The notes under the pieces were generated by a model. The model saw nothing but the letters and a program-made list of their open reading frames with translations, did no database searches and was not told the origin of the DNA. From Lamellibrachia satsuma (Eukaryota; Annelida; Polychaeta; Sabellida; Siboglinidae): a stretch of 64,000 bases of DNA. Positions 13,501-22,248 of the stretch are shown here, piece after piece; position 1 is the stretch's first letter, and each line of letters begins with the position of its first letter. Made by a program: the position numbers and the translations under genes. The stretch lies in the NCBI GenBank assembly GCA_033239005.1, contig BSQZ01000004.1, positions 10,293,007 to 10,357,006 of the forward strand, in the 5' to 3' direction.

Positions 13501-16500
13501 CATTGTGGGATTTTGTCTGTAGGGATTAGGTGCTCAGACAGTTGCTCATCTGACAGTTGCTCACCAAGGAAATGAAAAAGCGGATAGTTGCTCACCCTTA
13601 CGAAAATTTTAAATTTCATTTTAAAATGCAACAGCTCACCTTTACGAATTTCATTTTAAAAAGCAACATATGAGCTTCACAGAAAGTCCGTTTGGCATCG
13701 CGGTAGAAATAGGTGCTCAGACAGTTGCTCATCGGACAGTTGCTAACCAAGGAAATGAAAAAGCGGGTAGTTGCTCACCCTTACAAAAATTTTAATTAAT
13801 CAAAGTCCGTTTGGCATTGCTGTAGATTTAGAAATTATTGATTGCTACGATCTGGAAATGTGATTTAAGCGAATGTAATGGCTTCCCTAAACTGGTATAA
13901 TGGTCTTGTGTGACCTGTCTGCCAATGGTAGGAATGGATTCATTTGAATACTGGTGGCTGGCTGGCTGGCAGATTCAGCTGGCTCACTGGCTTCATTTGG
14001 GTGTAAAACCTTTAATCAATGATATATATTATTATAACGATCAAAATAAAAAAACTACATTTCGTTTTACAGCATTATGTCCATGCGTGCGGAGACGTCA
14101 CAATGTACGAGCTTCACCAAAAGTCCATAAGGCGTCGCTCTGAAGGTACAAATAGCCATCCTATTAAATACAACTTGAGGCTTTAAGCAATATTATAGAT
14201 AATGATAATAAATATAGAAAATGATAATAAATCAAATCGGACCAAATGTAAAGTTTACCCATTATATAATGCTAAAATTAATTAATGACAGTTGTAGAAG
14301 CAACACTGATTACCACAACGCCAAACAGACTTTTTGTGAAGCTGATATGTTTGTGTTTTATAATGTGAATTTTAATTCAACAATCCTTCCGTTTTTGTTA
14401 CTATTAAAAGTTGTTTATAATGTCACTTATTTTATTAATTGTCGTTTTGCAGGGGAAGGGAAATTACATTTTTATGTATGTTCCCTCAATAAACCTTGTT
14501 TCCGCAATTCCTACTTGTTCGTTTTTTGTACATCAGATAACATGAGCAAATGTCCGCTTTTCATTTCCTTGGTGAGCACACTATTACAGTTTTTTGTGGA
14601 TTATTCCATGTCTAATCAACCAATTTTCATGAAATAAAAAATGTTATGTCATAATTTACTTAAATGACTAAGTGCCTATACTTGCACACTTCTACAAAAA
14701 ACAAAGTGCATTTACATGCAGATTGTGTCAAACACCCGATATTTTTACCTGTTTTCGGGTGCCTCTAACTTGATCAGTTTACAAGCTACATATCTTAAAT
14801 TTGCTGAATATGTAGACATATTGGCACAGATAATATATGCAAAAATCAAGATGGGCATACTGGGTGCACGAAAATAGAAATTTATTTCAGCAGGATGTAT
14901 TTCATTGTTGTGTTACAGTACAATGTCCAAATTGCTACCATCCATTGTCAGGGAAACTGGCAATAATCATTTAGATCAGTAGGTATTTACTTACTACAGT
15001 GTATACTATATAGAATAATTCAGCCTAATAATTTGTGCACTGTGCATACTCCTTTGTTAGGTAAACAATATATCACAATTTCAGGATGGTGTTCCGTCTC
15101 ATTTAGTTTATACTGAAACTGAAAAATAACTGTTCTGCCTAAAGGCATTTTCTCCTAAATTGGCCAAAAATAAATATGGCGGAACACCATCCTGAAATTT
15201 AAATATGTTGTTTATTTAATAAAGTACTATGAACAATGCAGATGTGGTGATCATAGGACTCCCACATCCTAATTTTTGCCCAATATAGTGCTTTTCCGTA
15301 CGAAACATCTTGCCAATGAACAATGTTTTCCAGTTCCCTTACTGCTGAGAATTGTCATTTCAAAATCAAACATACCAGTAAGGTGTTTTTTTTATAAATG
15401 GAAGATTGTACTTTGATTTAATGCAGCGTTCTTTTTTAGATAGAGAATTTTCTGTTCTTATCCTAAGTTAAGCTCATTATTTCTACTGACAGAAGTCAAA
15501 GGGGAACAAATATGACATGCTACTGATTTCGACATGAGTAGAGATAATTGTACGACAGTTGTAACAATTGTCAAGTAAGATTTACCAAGAATATTTTCTT
15601 TTAATGCACATAACCCACTAATATCATGTTTTCTTTTTAGAAAAACAGACTATCCCAAAAATATATGGACTAATTCGAATATCAGTTTTTCATTCTTAGT
15701 TTTTTATACATAACATTATTATTCGTACATTATTTATATATACCAGTACATTTAAACATCATTATCTAAGTATTACATTTATTACACTATCAACCATAAA
15801 TTATATAAAGCTCAAGTAACTGGTGTACACAAGTTATTTTTAATGACCAGTTTACATGTCCAGGAAACAGTGAAGTGATGCGAGAGTAAATAAACTTACT
15901 GTATTCCGACACATTTCATGTCCTGTAAAAGACACATTGAGAGATTAAAAGACAGGCAAATTATACAAAATGATGCTTGTTTTCTGAAATTTGTCTGCAG
16001 TTGGTAAATAAATGATGTATTTATTAAAACAATTACAAGTAGTAAAATGCCAGTCTGGTATAGATAATAGAGAAAAAGGTGAAACATTTGTAAAATATAC
16101 TACTGCTTCAATAAAGAAAGTCATCTTATGTCTAGATTTTACATTATGATTAACATAAATGAAATCAATGTTAAGCACAGCCGAAAACACATTGTTTTTT
16201 AAACTTTACTGACAAAATTAGGCTGTAATTTTTTTCCTATTTGCACTGAACAAACTACTTTCCAGCTGGCATAGCTGTTTTTCATTCCTAGTTTAAAAGG
16301 ATTCATACCTGGGTCCCTCTTGCATAGATGTTTCCATCTTCATCTTTGTGTGCATCAAATGGGCCATACTTCCAGTGCTCCTACACAGAAAATACACTCA
16401 AATGTAATTTTCTTAGATACAACATTTTCAATCAAAATGTTTAACCTTCTGTGATTATTTGTGATCTTACATTTTGACTTGTTATATTAACTTACTGGAA

Positions 16501-19056
16501 ATACTGGTACAACGTCAGTATGGGAGTTGAGAAGAACAGCAGGAAGGGACGGGTCTGTACCCTTCCATGACATCAACACCACTGGCTTCTTCGCAGCCAC
16601 CTGCAGTTAGAAAATTTCATTATTTTGTAACATATTTATCAAATTGGTAATTATGATCACATCTACTACTTATTTATGTCATCTAAATGTCAAACTGTCA
16701 TCTACTGTCAGGAGTGTGATCTGGGGGAGGGGCACTGGGTCCAGGGTTCATAGAGAAAGCATAGAAGAAAAATTCAAGAACAATCAAGAACATTTGGGGA
16801 AAAAAACAGCACATTTTTCAAAGTGTCTGAATATTATTTCAGAAACAACTTTATTATTTATAAACAGTAACTGGTTATTTCCAATACTCAATAGACTTTG
16901 CTTGTACACCTATCAGCACATGCAGTTGCACATGGAAAAAAGCTAACTGACGCACTACATTTGTCTTAATAGGAGTCACTGACCCCTTTATGTTTTACTT
17001 ATAATAATTTGTTTATTTTAAATATTGTAGAAACTACATCATTTCTCACCTGTACTCAAATAGATGCTTGGACTCGGAGTGGCAGTTACAGCAGATTTAG
17101 TTTTGTTAATATTAATATGCAATGCCTGGCAATGAATTAGGATTAGGGTACCTAAATGCTGAAGCAATGCCGTAACTTTATCCACATGGTTTTTAAAACA
17201 CACAAACGCCATGGCAAACGTTTTTGTGCGCTGGAGTCTTTCCGCAAAACATGTTTTCATCTTCTTTTACTTTGTAAATATTTCACTAAAAACAACTGTT
17301 CTAACAATTTGCTTGCACATAATCGATGAAATAACGAGTTAGTTATTTTGAATATCGATCCCGTGTGCTACAGTTTCTTCAGATATTTGTGAAATTACAA
17401 AATGGCATTAATTTAATGACATCAGATTTCTCCGCAATCAGTACATACCTTGATTGTTTGAATGGCGCCACTGCGATACTTTGCGACCCAATTTTTATGT
17501 TTATCGTCCAATAACCACTCATGTCTCACACTACTATTGCTCTCAGCTCTCGATATGGCGATCACCAATCATTAATCGAACAGCTTGTAAAGAAAACGAA
17601 GCGAAGTAAACATCATGTGTGGTGGCAGCTACATCCCAGGCCATCAGAGAAAGAGATCATTTGATTGGTTCATGTGCGCCCATGGCAACATCTGGTGATT
17701 ACTGGAGAACATGTAAATTATTTATAGTTTTGCAGCGACGATTTACCACAAATACAAAACATGCAATTATTGATAGTTGATGCATTCACATAGCAACACA
17801 TAAATATGTTAACTATAGTTTCAGATGTTTTCAAAGTGATGGGGATTTAATTCCAGATCCTAGGCGCAGCGACAAAGAAAGCACATTTGCCAAAGTTAAG
17901 TTTTGTTTTAGGCACATGTTGCTGTGAAATGTATGATCTAAGGTGCCTAGGGATATTTGAAAGATGCAGACTAGCCAAGTAAGGTGGTTAATGTGTAGAT
18001 AGAGCATGATATGTAAGAGTGGACAGCTTAAAATTAATTTGATAAGTAACAGGATTTTACAGGAAGCCAGTGTAACTGTTTAAGTAATGGTAGTGATGGT
18101 AAAAATCGAAGCATCCTGAGTACCACACGTGCCAAACAATTTGGAGATTAGCCAAGTCTCTTTTAGTAATTTTATTTAGTAATGAATTACAATGTTTTAG
18201 TAGTAGATATGGATATGTGAGACCGAATTCGATGGATATCACGGATATGATAGAAATAGGATTTATGTACTTGAGAAATATGATGACAAAAGATGAAGTC
18301 ACAATCAAAGACAACACTTAGATTACGAACAGTACCTGATGGGAATGTATCACTGCTAAGCAGTTTAAATGGAAAATGGCTGATGACCCTATTTCATTGT
18401 TGCTAAGTGCCAATAATAATAAGATCTGTTTTATCTGGATTAAGCTTTAGCTTGCTTAATTCCTTCCAAAACAAGATATCAGTAAGATAATAACTTAAAG
18501 TCGAAACAGATTCTTGAACATTTGATTGTGAAAGTGATATGTAAACCTGTTTGTCATCAGCACACAGGTGATGACCGAGATTTTGATTAGTAATGGCTTG
18601 GCTGCAAGAAATTGTATATAAGCTAAACAGAACAGGGCCAAGGACAGATCATTGCAGCACTCCGAATGGTGTTGTGGGCAAGATAGTGTGCCAGATATGC
18701 TAATGCTTTGGTGTCTGTCTGTGAAGGTGTTGTAAAAGGATTAAATGATTAATCGTATTGAAAGCAGACCTAGTAAAGTGAGTGCAGTGACTTTGCCATT
18801 GTTCATGTTAATTATCAACTATATAATTGTGTATCTTCCCTCCACAAGATCCTAGATACACCACCGACTGTCAGCAATATCAGAGTATGTGGTTGTCCTT
18901 TTATCAATGTGCCATCAGTGTTACTAGAACTTTACCATCATTTTCAAGACAATACAACAATATCTCAGCCATTGTCTAACATCGTGTTTACCTCCACAAC
19001 TTGACATGGCAGCTGCAATTCATCAGCCAGACGTTTGAGGAACTCAACAGTTCCAG
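1503..19056 (-). CDS. ACY1: Aminoacylase-1 (ACY1), ten internal exons of a partial gene
   Basis: Aminoacylase-1 is a cytosolic M20-family zinc enzyme that hydrolyses N-acetyl-amino acids to free amino acid and acetate. Ten minus-strand exons (19056-18992, 16600-16496, 16380-16309, 15922-15900, 9708-9632, 6569-6480, 5518-5462, 4188-4115, 1762-1713, 1566-1503) join in phase to about 225 residues, matching roughly residues 33-245 of the ~408-residue animal enzyme. Visible motifs in order are NSHTDVVP (zinc His and Asp), GTQDMKC (bridging Asp), DEEVGG (catalytic and metal Glu), FALDEG (metal Glu), PGHGSRF (dimerisation-domain His) and GDVTSVNLT. No stop or frameshift occurs in any exon, so the gene looks functional. 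The first exon (about 30 residues) and the exons after residue ~245, including the C-terminal metal His, were not found. Introns reach 6.2 kb and are loaded with repeats. Identity rests on motif order and phase consistency. Confidence 0.93.
1713..1762 (-). CDS. ACY1: ACY1 exon (RRIINTLLQFREQQED)
   Basis: 50 nt, TTTTAG acceptor and GTGAGT donor, encoding RRIINTLLQFREQQED plus two bases of Lys. It matches the NSILAFREKEWQ helix of mammalian ACY1. Phase agrees with both neighbours. Confidence 0.85.
1767..4114. other. ACY1 intron with minor direct repeats
   Basis: A 49-bp direct repeat with 57-bp period lies at 2168-2216 and 2225-2273 (TTCGAATTCGG...CCTTTGA). A 26-bp motif TCTCTGGCATTCAGCCAAGC recurs near 2532 and 3164. 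No coding sequence was recognised. Confidence 0.5.
4115..4188 (-). CDS. ACY1: ACY1 exon with PGHGSRF dimerisation motif
   Basis: 74 nt, CCATGTAG acceptor and GTGAGA donor. It encodes VQISCPGKPGHGSRFIEDSA then AEKL. The GH(A/G)SRF His is the residue that the M20 dimerisation domain contributes to the partner active site. It is preceded by two bases of the split Trp codon and ends in phase 0. Confidence 0.93.
4189..5073. other. ACY1 intron, nothing recognised
   Basis: AT-rich sequence with no supported gene, repeat family or RNA. Confidence 0.5.
5074..5470 (-). repeat. 43-bp tandem array seeded by an ACY1 exon end and donor
   Basis: Nine or so units of about 43 bp. On the minus strand each reads GATCTACTTGGTGTAAGTAA or a close variant, then GGAGTGACATTCATTGTGCC. 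The 5'-most unit is the true end of the ACY1 exon (GATCTGCATGGT) with its GTAAGT donor. Most units keep a consensus-like GTAAGT, so the intron opens with a string of decoy donors. Confidence 0.88.
5462..5518 (-). CDS. ACY1: ACY1 exon (LASPTDAFTVFYGERSAW)
   Basis: 57 nt, TTCTTGTAG acceptor and GTAAGT donor. It encodes LASPTDAFTVFYGERSAW and ends with T, which joins GG of the next exon to give a second Trp, as in the WW of other aminoacylases. The 3' end of this exon (GATCTGCATGGT) with its donor is the seed of the tandem array at 5074-5470. Confidence 0.92.
5809..6386 (-). mobile_element. Penelope-like retroelement fragment (GIY-YIG C-terminus), frameshifted
   Basis: On the minus strand about 6110-5920 encodes LTAVGEHQVNQDHNITARDV and, after a one-base shift, RKRSEAIEIREIHPEINRDG then GYNIPVI. 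The sequence AxxEHxxxxxH, then E(A)IEI, then NRDGG is the usual C-terminal part of GIY-YIG endonucleases fused to Penelope-like reverse transcriptases. It is flanked by inverted ends: TTGAAAAATAAGTTGTTAC near 5810 and its complement near 6365-6384. The reverse transcriptase is absent; this is a truncated relic within an ACY1 intron. Confidence 0.55.
6480..6569 (-). CDS. ACY1: ACY1 exon with DEEVGG and FALDEG motifs
   Basis: 90 nt, TTGTTACAG acceptor and an unusual GTTTGT donor. It encodes DEEVGGQMGMKILINMPEF then KNLNVAFALDE. DEEVGG carries the general-base Glu and a zinc-ligand Glu, and LDEG the next metal ligand. Reading phases match the exons on both sides. Confidence 0.93.
6921..7056. repeat. 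Long near-perfect inverted repeat (61-nt arms, 14-nt loop)
   Basis: Left arm 6921-6981 and right arm 6996-7056 are almost perfect complements (CAACATTCAACAAATAATTG ... CAATTATTTGTTGAATGTTG). The arms span only about 136 bp in total and would form a strong hairpin in the ACY1 pre-mRNA. Confidence 0.9.
7988..8232. repeat. 37-bp minisatellite, about seven copies
   Basis: Period 37 with starts near 7991, 8028, 8065, 8102, 8139, 8176 and 8213; consensus TAATCACAGCACACCCCAAA then CTGTGTAGTAATGTAAA. Units alternate TAAATAATCG and TACATAGTCA, a two-unit higher-order pattern. Related copies recur at 9285-9376. Confidence 0.9.
8568..8645 (+). repeat. Dispersed repeat tail (AAACGTCATTTATTTGGCCC family)
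   Basis: Contains AAACGTCATTTATTTGGCCC, TTTTCAATCTCTACTAC and GGACTTGTGTTGGTTATTG. Related copies occur at 26711-26785 on the same strand and 34105-34185 in reverse. This looks like the conserved end of one transposon family whose body I cannot identify. Confidence 0.55.
9285..9376. repeat. Second site of the 37-bp minisatellite family
   Basis: Two to three degenerate copies of the unit ACATAATCACAACACACTCA then AACTGTGTAATAATGT, in the same orientation as 7988-8232 and in the same ACY1 intron. Confidence 0.7.
9472..9537. repeat. 28-bp tandem duplication
   Basis: AAGTAACTAGAGTAGAGACG followed by TCTGCCCA occurs twice in succession, with a third partial copy (AAGTAAGAAGTGGAGAGACG). Confidence 0.8.
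9632..9708 (-). CDS. ACY1: ACY1 exon (YIEAIRRLQTDGKSFPRTIH)
   Basis: 77 nt, acceptor ACCTGCAG and donor GTAAAT. It encodes YIEAIRRLQTDGKSFPRTIH then LSFVP, and ends with the first base of the Asp of DEEVGG. The first 13 exon bases together with the acceptor are part of the long tandem array that fills the upstream intron (9696-12975). Confidence 0.92.
9696..12975 (-). repeat. Large tandem array built from an ACY1 exon start plus 3' splice site
   Basis: Several dozen units of about 55-65 bp. On the minus strand each holds ATATTACCTGTAGGTACATA then GAAGCATGGGAAAC. The last unit is the true acceptor ACCTGCAG followed by the first exon bases GTACATAGAAGCA of the YIEA exon. Units come as single (CTACAGG) and extended (CTACCTACAGG) variants in mixed order, suggesting higher-order turnover. 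A LINE fragment at about 10258-11478 interrupts the array. Confidence 0.88.
10254..11457 (-). pseudogene. Non-LTR reverse transcriptase fragment inside the acceptor array
   Basis: Two open segments, 11457-10927 and 10805-10254, plus a shifted part between them encode the front and core of a non-LTR reverse transcriptase. Visible motifs are APGLEDIPIEVWQ (thumb of the conserved PG-DGIP block), WGISGIVPIPKKGD, ENYCGISLTQTATKVYN, IIFIDFKKAFDSVDR, GVLQRNPLAPYL and the catalytic DYADDIALFAD. The endonuclease and C-terminus are missing. It lies cleanly between two minisatellite units, so it arrived after the array had expanded. The clade (RTE or I-like) is uncertain. Confidence 0.8.
12990..13535. 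mobile_element. Foldback element with GGACAxAATCCC terminal repeats
   Basis: Left part (12990-13095) repeats GGACATAATCCCACA; right part (13415-13535) carries the complement GTGGGATTTTGTC. Inner arms AGCTTGCCAA and TTGGCAAGCT bracket the 60-bp array at 13114-13416. Multimeric GGACAxAAxCCC terminal repeats also flank the MULE at 36914-38102, so this may be a non-autonomous relative. Confidence 0.6.
13114..13416. repeat. 60-bp minisatellite, five near-identical copies
   Basis: Unit begins TTACATTATAGCTGACCAAA and ends ACATACTGTATATCAA. Five units differ by one base (ACTACTT versus ACCACTT), so the amplification is recent. Because 60 is divisible by three, the minus strand appears as a 20-residue repeat protein; I regard it as non-coding. 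Confidence 0.93.
13526..14585. mobile_element. Non-autonomous TIR element (GTTGCTCACCAAGGAAATGA ends)
   Basis: GTTGCTCACCAAGGAAATGA near 13554 and 13740 is matched in reverse near 14545-14585 (GCTTTTCATTTCCTTGGTGA). Subterminal GAGCAACTGTCC-type motifs recur many times. No transposase was seen. A related copy in opposite orientation lies at 19850-20150. Confidence 0.6.
15061..15214. mobile_element. Small foldback/MITE in ACY1 intron
   Basis: Arms 15061-15096 and 15180-15214 are inverted (AATTTCAGGATGGTGTTCCG and its complement) around about 85 bp. Confidence 0.75.
15900..15922 (-). CDS. ACY1: ACY1 23-nt microexon with the metal-bridging Asp
   Basis: Only 23 nt, TTTTACAG acceptor and GTAAGT donor, encoding DMKCVGI plus two bases of Gln. 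The first residue is the metal-bridging Asp of the GxQDMK motif. Phase matches both neighbours: CA joins the G that opens the next exon, giving DMKCVGIQ-YIEA. The following intron is about 6.2 kb, long for a microexon to be spliced across. Confidence 0.9.
16309..16380 (-). CDS. ACY1: ACY1 exon (EHWKYGPFDAHKDEDG...YARGTQ)
   Basis: 72 nt, phase 0/0, with a TGTGTAG acceptor and a GTATGA donor. It encodes EHWKYGPFDAHKDEDGNIY then ARGTQ, the conserved segment leading to the metal-bridging Asp that opens the next exon. The donor GTATGA is weaker than the consensus. Confidence 0.93.
16496..16600 (-). CDS. ACY1: ACY1 exon carrying the NSHTDVVP metal motif
   Basis: 105 nt, phase 0 at both ends, bounded by a CTGCAG acceptor and a GTAAGT donor. 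It encodes a strand-forming stretch (KPVVLMSWKGTDPSLPAVLL) and then NSHTDVVPVFP. In M20 peptidases the His of this motif binds zinc and the Asp two residues later assists catalysis. It corresponds to the VTVLTWPG..NSHTDVVPVF block of animal ACY1. Confidence 0.93.
17830..18775 (-). pseudogene. Decayed L2/CR1-like LINE reverse transcriptase in ACY1 intron
   Basis: With several frame changes the minus strand reads TTPFGVLQ-SVLGPVLFS, HLCADDKQVYISLSQ (a degenerate catalytic box), LKLNPDKTDLIIIGT, SGTVRNLSVVFDCDF, HISQVHKSYFYHIRDI, HWLPVKSCYL and FVAAPRIWN. This is the C-terminal half of a reverse transcriptase plus the tail typical of L2/CR1-group LINEs. It is heavily mutated and 5'-truncated and lies between the first two recognised ACY1 exons. 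Confidence 0.75.
18992..19056 (-). CDS. ACY1: ACY1 exon (GTVEFLKRLADELQL segment)
   Basis: 65 nt, preceded by a TTTTCAG acceptor and followed by a GTAAAC donor. It encodes GTVEFLKRLADELQLPCQ then VVE, the helix following the PDY motif near the N-terminus of aminoacylase-1. Two bases of a split codon start it and it ends in phase 0. This is the most 5' exon recognised. The exon with the initiator methionine must lie at higher coordinates or be too short to recognise. Confidence 0.85.
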
Positions 19057-19849
19057 CTGAAAAGACCATATAGACCAAATGAAACATAATTAATGAAAGC
19101 GAAAAACAAACACAATTTATAGGAAAAAGTTAGTTTTACCAAGTAGATCAAATAAAATTGTTTCTATTCACATCATAATTTAAATTAAAATCTAAATTAT
19201 TCTATTAATTAAAAAAGATTTAACAATCTTATGCATCCCACCACCTTGTCGCTAAATTGATGTTAAAAGTTATTGCTTTTAAAATGAATGTGTATATTAC
19301 ACATTAAAAGGAAACATGTTTGCTGTTGCTAGTGCCATTACACTACTTGTTAACTATTACTAATCAAACAGATTTAAATGAAATACATGTCACAGTATAT
19401 CAATATGTCAGCTTGTATTTACTGGCACTTGTTTTGAGGAGGGACAATTAATAAATTTGTCCATTTTCTTCTCTGTTTGACGATGCGCAGCACCAAAAAT
19501 TTCGCCACAAAGCTCCACAATGAATCCACAAGGAGGCTCTGCTTGTCGTAGCACCTGGCGGATTCACTGTGAAACTATTGCCAAAATATTGCATATCGTA
19601 ATCGTGGAGCTTTGTGTTTAGTTTTAATTTTTCGATCGTTATGCGGCAGTAAATGTATGATTTTGTTAACGTGATGTGCATATATGTATAGTAGTAGATA
19701 CATAAGGAGAAGTTTGGCAGCTATGTGTGGTCATTTTCATAGTTAGGCCAGAAACATAATTTTTTTTTTATTTTACCAGGTATCTTAAAACTAATTTTCC
19801 ACTGCCATCTCGCCCCTGGCAGCTCTCTGCAGCACCCCATGGGCCAAAG
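19057..19849. other. Region upstream of the first recognised ACY1 exon, no gene seen
   Basis: AT-rich. The ACY1 start exon is expected on the minus strand at or beyond here, but no segment with the FRxYLRIxTVxP signature was found. Confidence 0.4.
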
Positions 19850-20150
19850 ACCCCCGCTTGAGATACGCTGGTTTAAATGACATTTCCAGATCATAGCAAT
19901 AATTTCTAATTCTACCACGATGCCAAATGGACTTTCTGCAAAGCTCATGTGTTGCGCTTTAAAATGAAATTCGTAAGGGTGAGCTGTTGCATTTTAAAAT
20001 GAAATTCGAATTTTCATAAGGGTGAGCAACTGTCCACTTTTTCGTTTCCTTGGTGAGCAACTGTCCGGTGAGCAACTATCCACTTTTTCATTTCGTTGGT
20101 GAGCATTTGCCAGGTGAGCAACTGTCCGAGCACCAAACTGTCTATGGGTA
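19850..20150. mobile_element. Inverted copy of the GTTGCTCACC element end
   Basis: Reads in reverse the sequence at 13500-13880: GGTGAGCAACTGTCC repeats, ATGCCAAATGGACTTTCTGC and CATTTCCAGATCATAGCAAT. Only one end is evident. Confidence 0.6.
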
Positions 20151-20425
20151 GATGCCATGGTGCTGCTGTTGCTAGCCTGATGTGTACTTCGAACATCCGT
20201 TCTGTGCTAGTCATCCGAGAACATCATCACAGACAGATGCCGGAAACAAAATAAGTTTCTTTGTGGAGAATATGTGTTGTTATCTGTGGTAGATTTCAGC
20301 ATTTGTATTTACCATGTTCAATTGTAGTTGTATTATTGTAATGCTTCAAATATTTTGCATACTAATGTTTACATATTAATGTTTTATTATTGCAATGCAT
20401 GTTTTAGTAATTTAGCTATATACAG

Positions 20426-20660
20426 TTGCGCCTCGTTATAACGCGGTGGTCGGGAGAATTGCAGAATTTACTAATTTTGGTCACACGATTAAGTCATATG
20501 ATCATCAACAAACTACATGCAGTGCAGTGTTCGAAATGACCACTGACTCTTGGGGGTCCCTGAAATTTTTTTTCTTAAACATCTTTTCAGGCACTGTAAT
20601 GGCTATTAATGCCTATTTTTGTGGAAAAAAACTTGCTTGCTATAATAGCGACTTGTAGTT
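20426..20660. mobile_element. Possible small pogo/Tigger-like MITE
   Basis: Starts after TA with CAGTTGCGCCTCGTTATAAC, which resembles pogo/Tigger termini. The other end (GCTATAATAGCGACTTG) is only partly complementary. Tentative. Confidence 0.3.
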
Positions 20661-20687
20661 ATTTTACCAACTTAGGTTGAATGCACT

Positions 20688-20745
20688 TGTTGTAAGTCGC
20701 TCTGAATAAGAGCGTCTGTTAAATGACTAAATTGTAAATTGTCAT
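20688..20745 (+). repeat. LINE/SINE 3' tail (GTAAGTCGCTCTGAATAAGA motif)
   Basis: GTAAGTCGCTCTGAATAAGA followed by GCGTCTGTTAAATGACTAAA matches the widely distributed tail shared by some L2-group LINEs and their SINE partners in aquatic animals. No tRNA-like head was found upstream. Confidence 0.6.
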
Positions 20746-21499
20746 CTAAGCCATTGTTACTGGAGTAACAATGGTTTACAGACACAGTGCTCTGTAATTC
20801 TGAGAAGTAAAATGCCAAGGTAAAATGTGCCTCAACTAGATATTCATTGGCGGCATTACTGCAGACACCCAACAGAAAACAAAACACACACTCATCAATG
20901 ATATGAGTGGAATGATTTCAGATGTTTTTAACAGAGATTAACTGAATGACAATTGAGTGAGCTGAATGAATCACTACCAACATAATGATGCCGAATCCTG
21001 CAAAAACCGTCAAGTTCTGCCGGAACCAGATTTTATTTCACAATTTTCTAGCCGATGCAGTGCCAAACGTTGTTTTTTGTTTGCCTGGTTTATTTCATAG
21101 ATACAACAGAATTTGTGAGGATTTTACGTTTCTAAAAAATGTGTGTCACAAACATGACATTTTTTGACATAAAAATAAAACAAAGCTGAACTGTTCCTGT
21201 GTATTTGCTGCTTAAAGTACGTGTGGGGCGAACTTGTCCTGGACCTTGGGCGGACTTGCCCCGACATGATGCAAGTCTGCCCATGCTTGGATAGCTCTAC
21301 TAAGAGTTAGATTTGGATATTGGCTTGTAACAGTTTTGGCATTTTTTACAGCACAACTGTGGACAAGATATTTTCGTTCAATATAAGGCCGAAACTGATC
21401 CTAACGTAAACGCAAAGACTGAAGTATTAGCAGCCAGCTAACATTAACCCTTACGTAAGTAAAACGACACGTGTCGCTCCCCCCCCCCCCGATCACTGC

Positions 21500-21840
21500 C
21501 GCTGTGATGAAGCCCTGTTGTCCCACTCAGTTTATAAAGCTTATTTAGAGTAGAATATTAACGTTAATGAGTGTTGTATCGATTTTAAAATGTCATACTT
21601 TATCGAATGTTGAACTGAATAAAATACGTGTGTGTGGAATATGGAATACAAATAACCTGTTGGCGTTGCAATGCCAATGCCATGGACTGACTGATCGCCG
21701 CCACTCCGAGGAAGCCCTGTTGTGCCGCACGATATATAAAGCTTATTTAGAGTAGACTATTAACGTCAATGTGTGCTGTATCGATTTTAAAATGTCAAAA
21801 TGTTGAATTGAATAAATTACATGTGTGTGGAATTGTGGAA
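21500..21840. repeat. About 190-bp tandem duplication
   Basis: 21505-21660 and 21695-21840 are diverged direct copies sharing GAAGCCCTGTTGT, ATAAAGCTTATTTAGAGTAG and TATCGATTTTAAAATGTC. It lies just downstream of the pogo-like fragment in its sense direction and may be part of that element. Confidence 0.7.
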
Positions 21841-22248
21841 TAATCGGCAATAATCTGTTACGATGGGCTGACTGCATGGCGCGTCACTATGAGTAATGCT
21901 CATCGAAAACAATAACCTGGAGACGAGCAGCGGAACATGTGCATATGAGCTTACGCTTGCAGCGCAAACGTTGATTAAAAATTCTTGTAGCTTCACTTCA
22001 TTCTTTAGCCATCCCCGAAGCGTTGATTCGGGAACGCACATCTCCCGAGACACTTTGCATTGCGATTCACCCTTTCGTATTCGGATGACCAAATCTAACT
22101 TTTCGCGTACCGTGTACGCCTTGCGTTTTGGCATAGGCATAGCAAAGATTCGAGAACTGTATTTGAGATGTGTGTAACAGACTAACGGAAGGCTAATGAT
22201 ACTTCGTTGCTGTTTCACCGGAGATTTATATTGCTGTTGCCTGCTCAA
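21817..22248 (-). pseudogene. pogo/Tigger-type CENP-B helix-turn-helix fragment
   Basis: A 143-codon minus-strand frame contains MPKRKAYTVREKLDLVIRIR then KGESQCKVSREMCVPESTLR and GWLKNEVKL from residue ~39 to ~88. This is the N-terminal CENP-B/pipsqueak-type helix-turn-helix that binds transposon ends in pogo-superfamily transposases. The sequence after it is unlike the family, and the second DNA-binding domain and DDE catalytic domain are absent. It is probably a truncated transposon gene, though a small host DNA-binding exon cannot be excluded. Confidence 0.65.

Noticed and set aside
17440..17545. Possible exon on the minus strand (MSGYWTINIKIGSQSIAVAP before a GTATGT donor)
   Set aside because: It lies inside an ACY1 intron between two exons that join in phase without it; no family was recognised and two frames are equally open.
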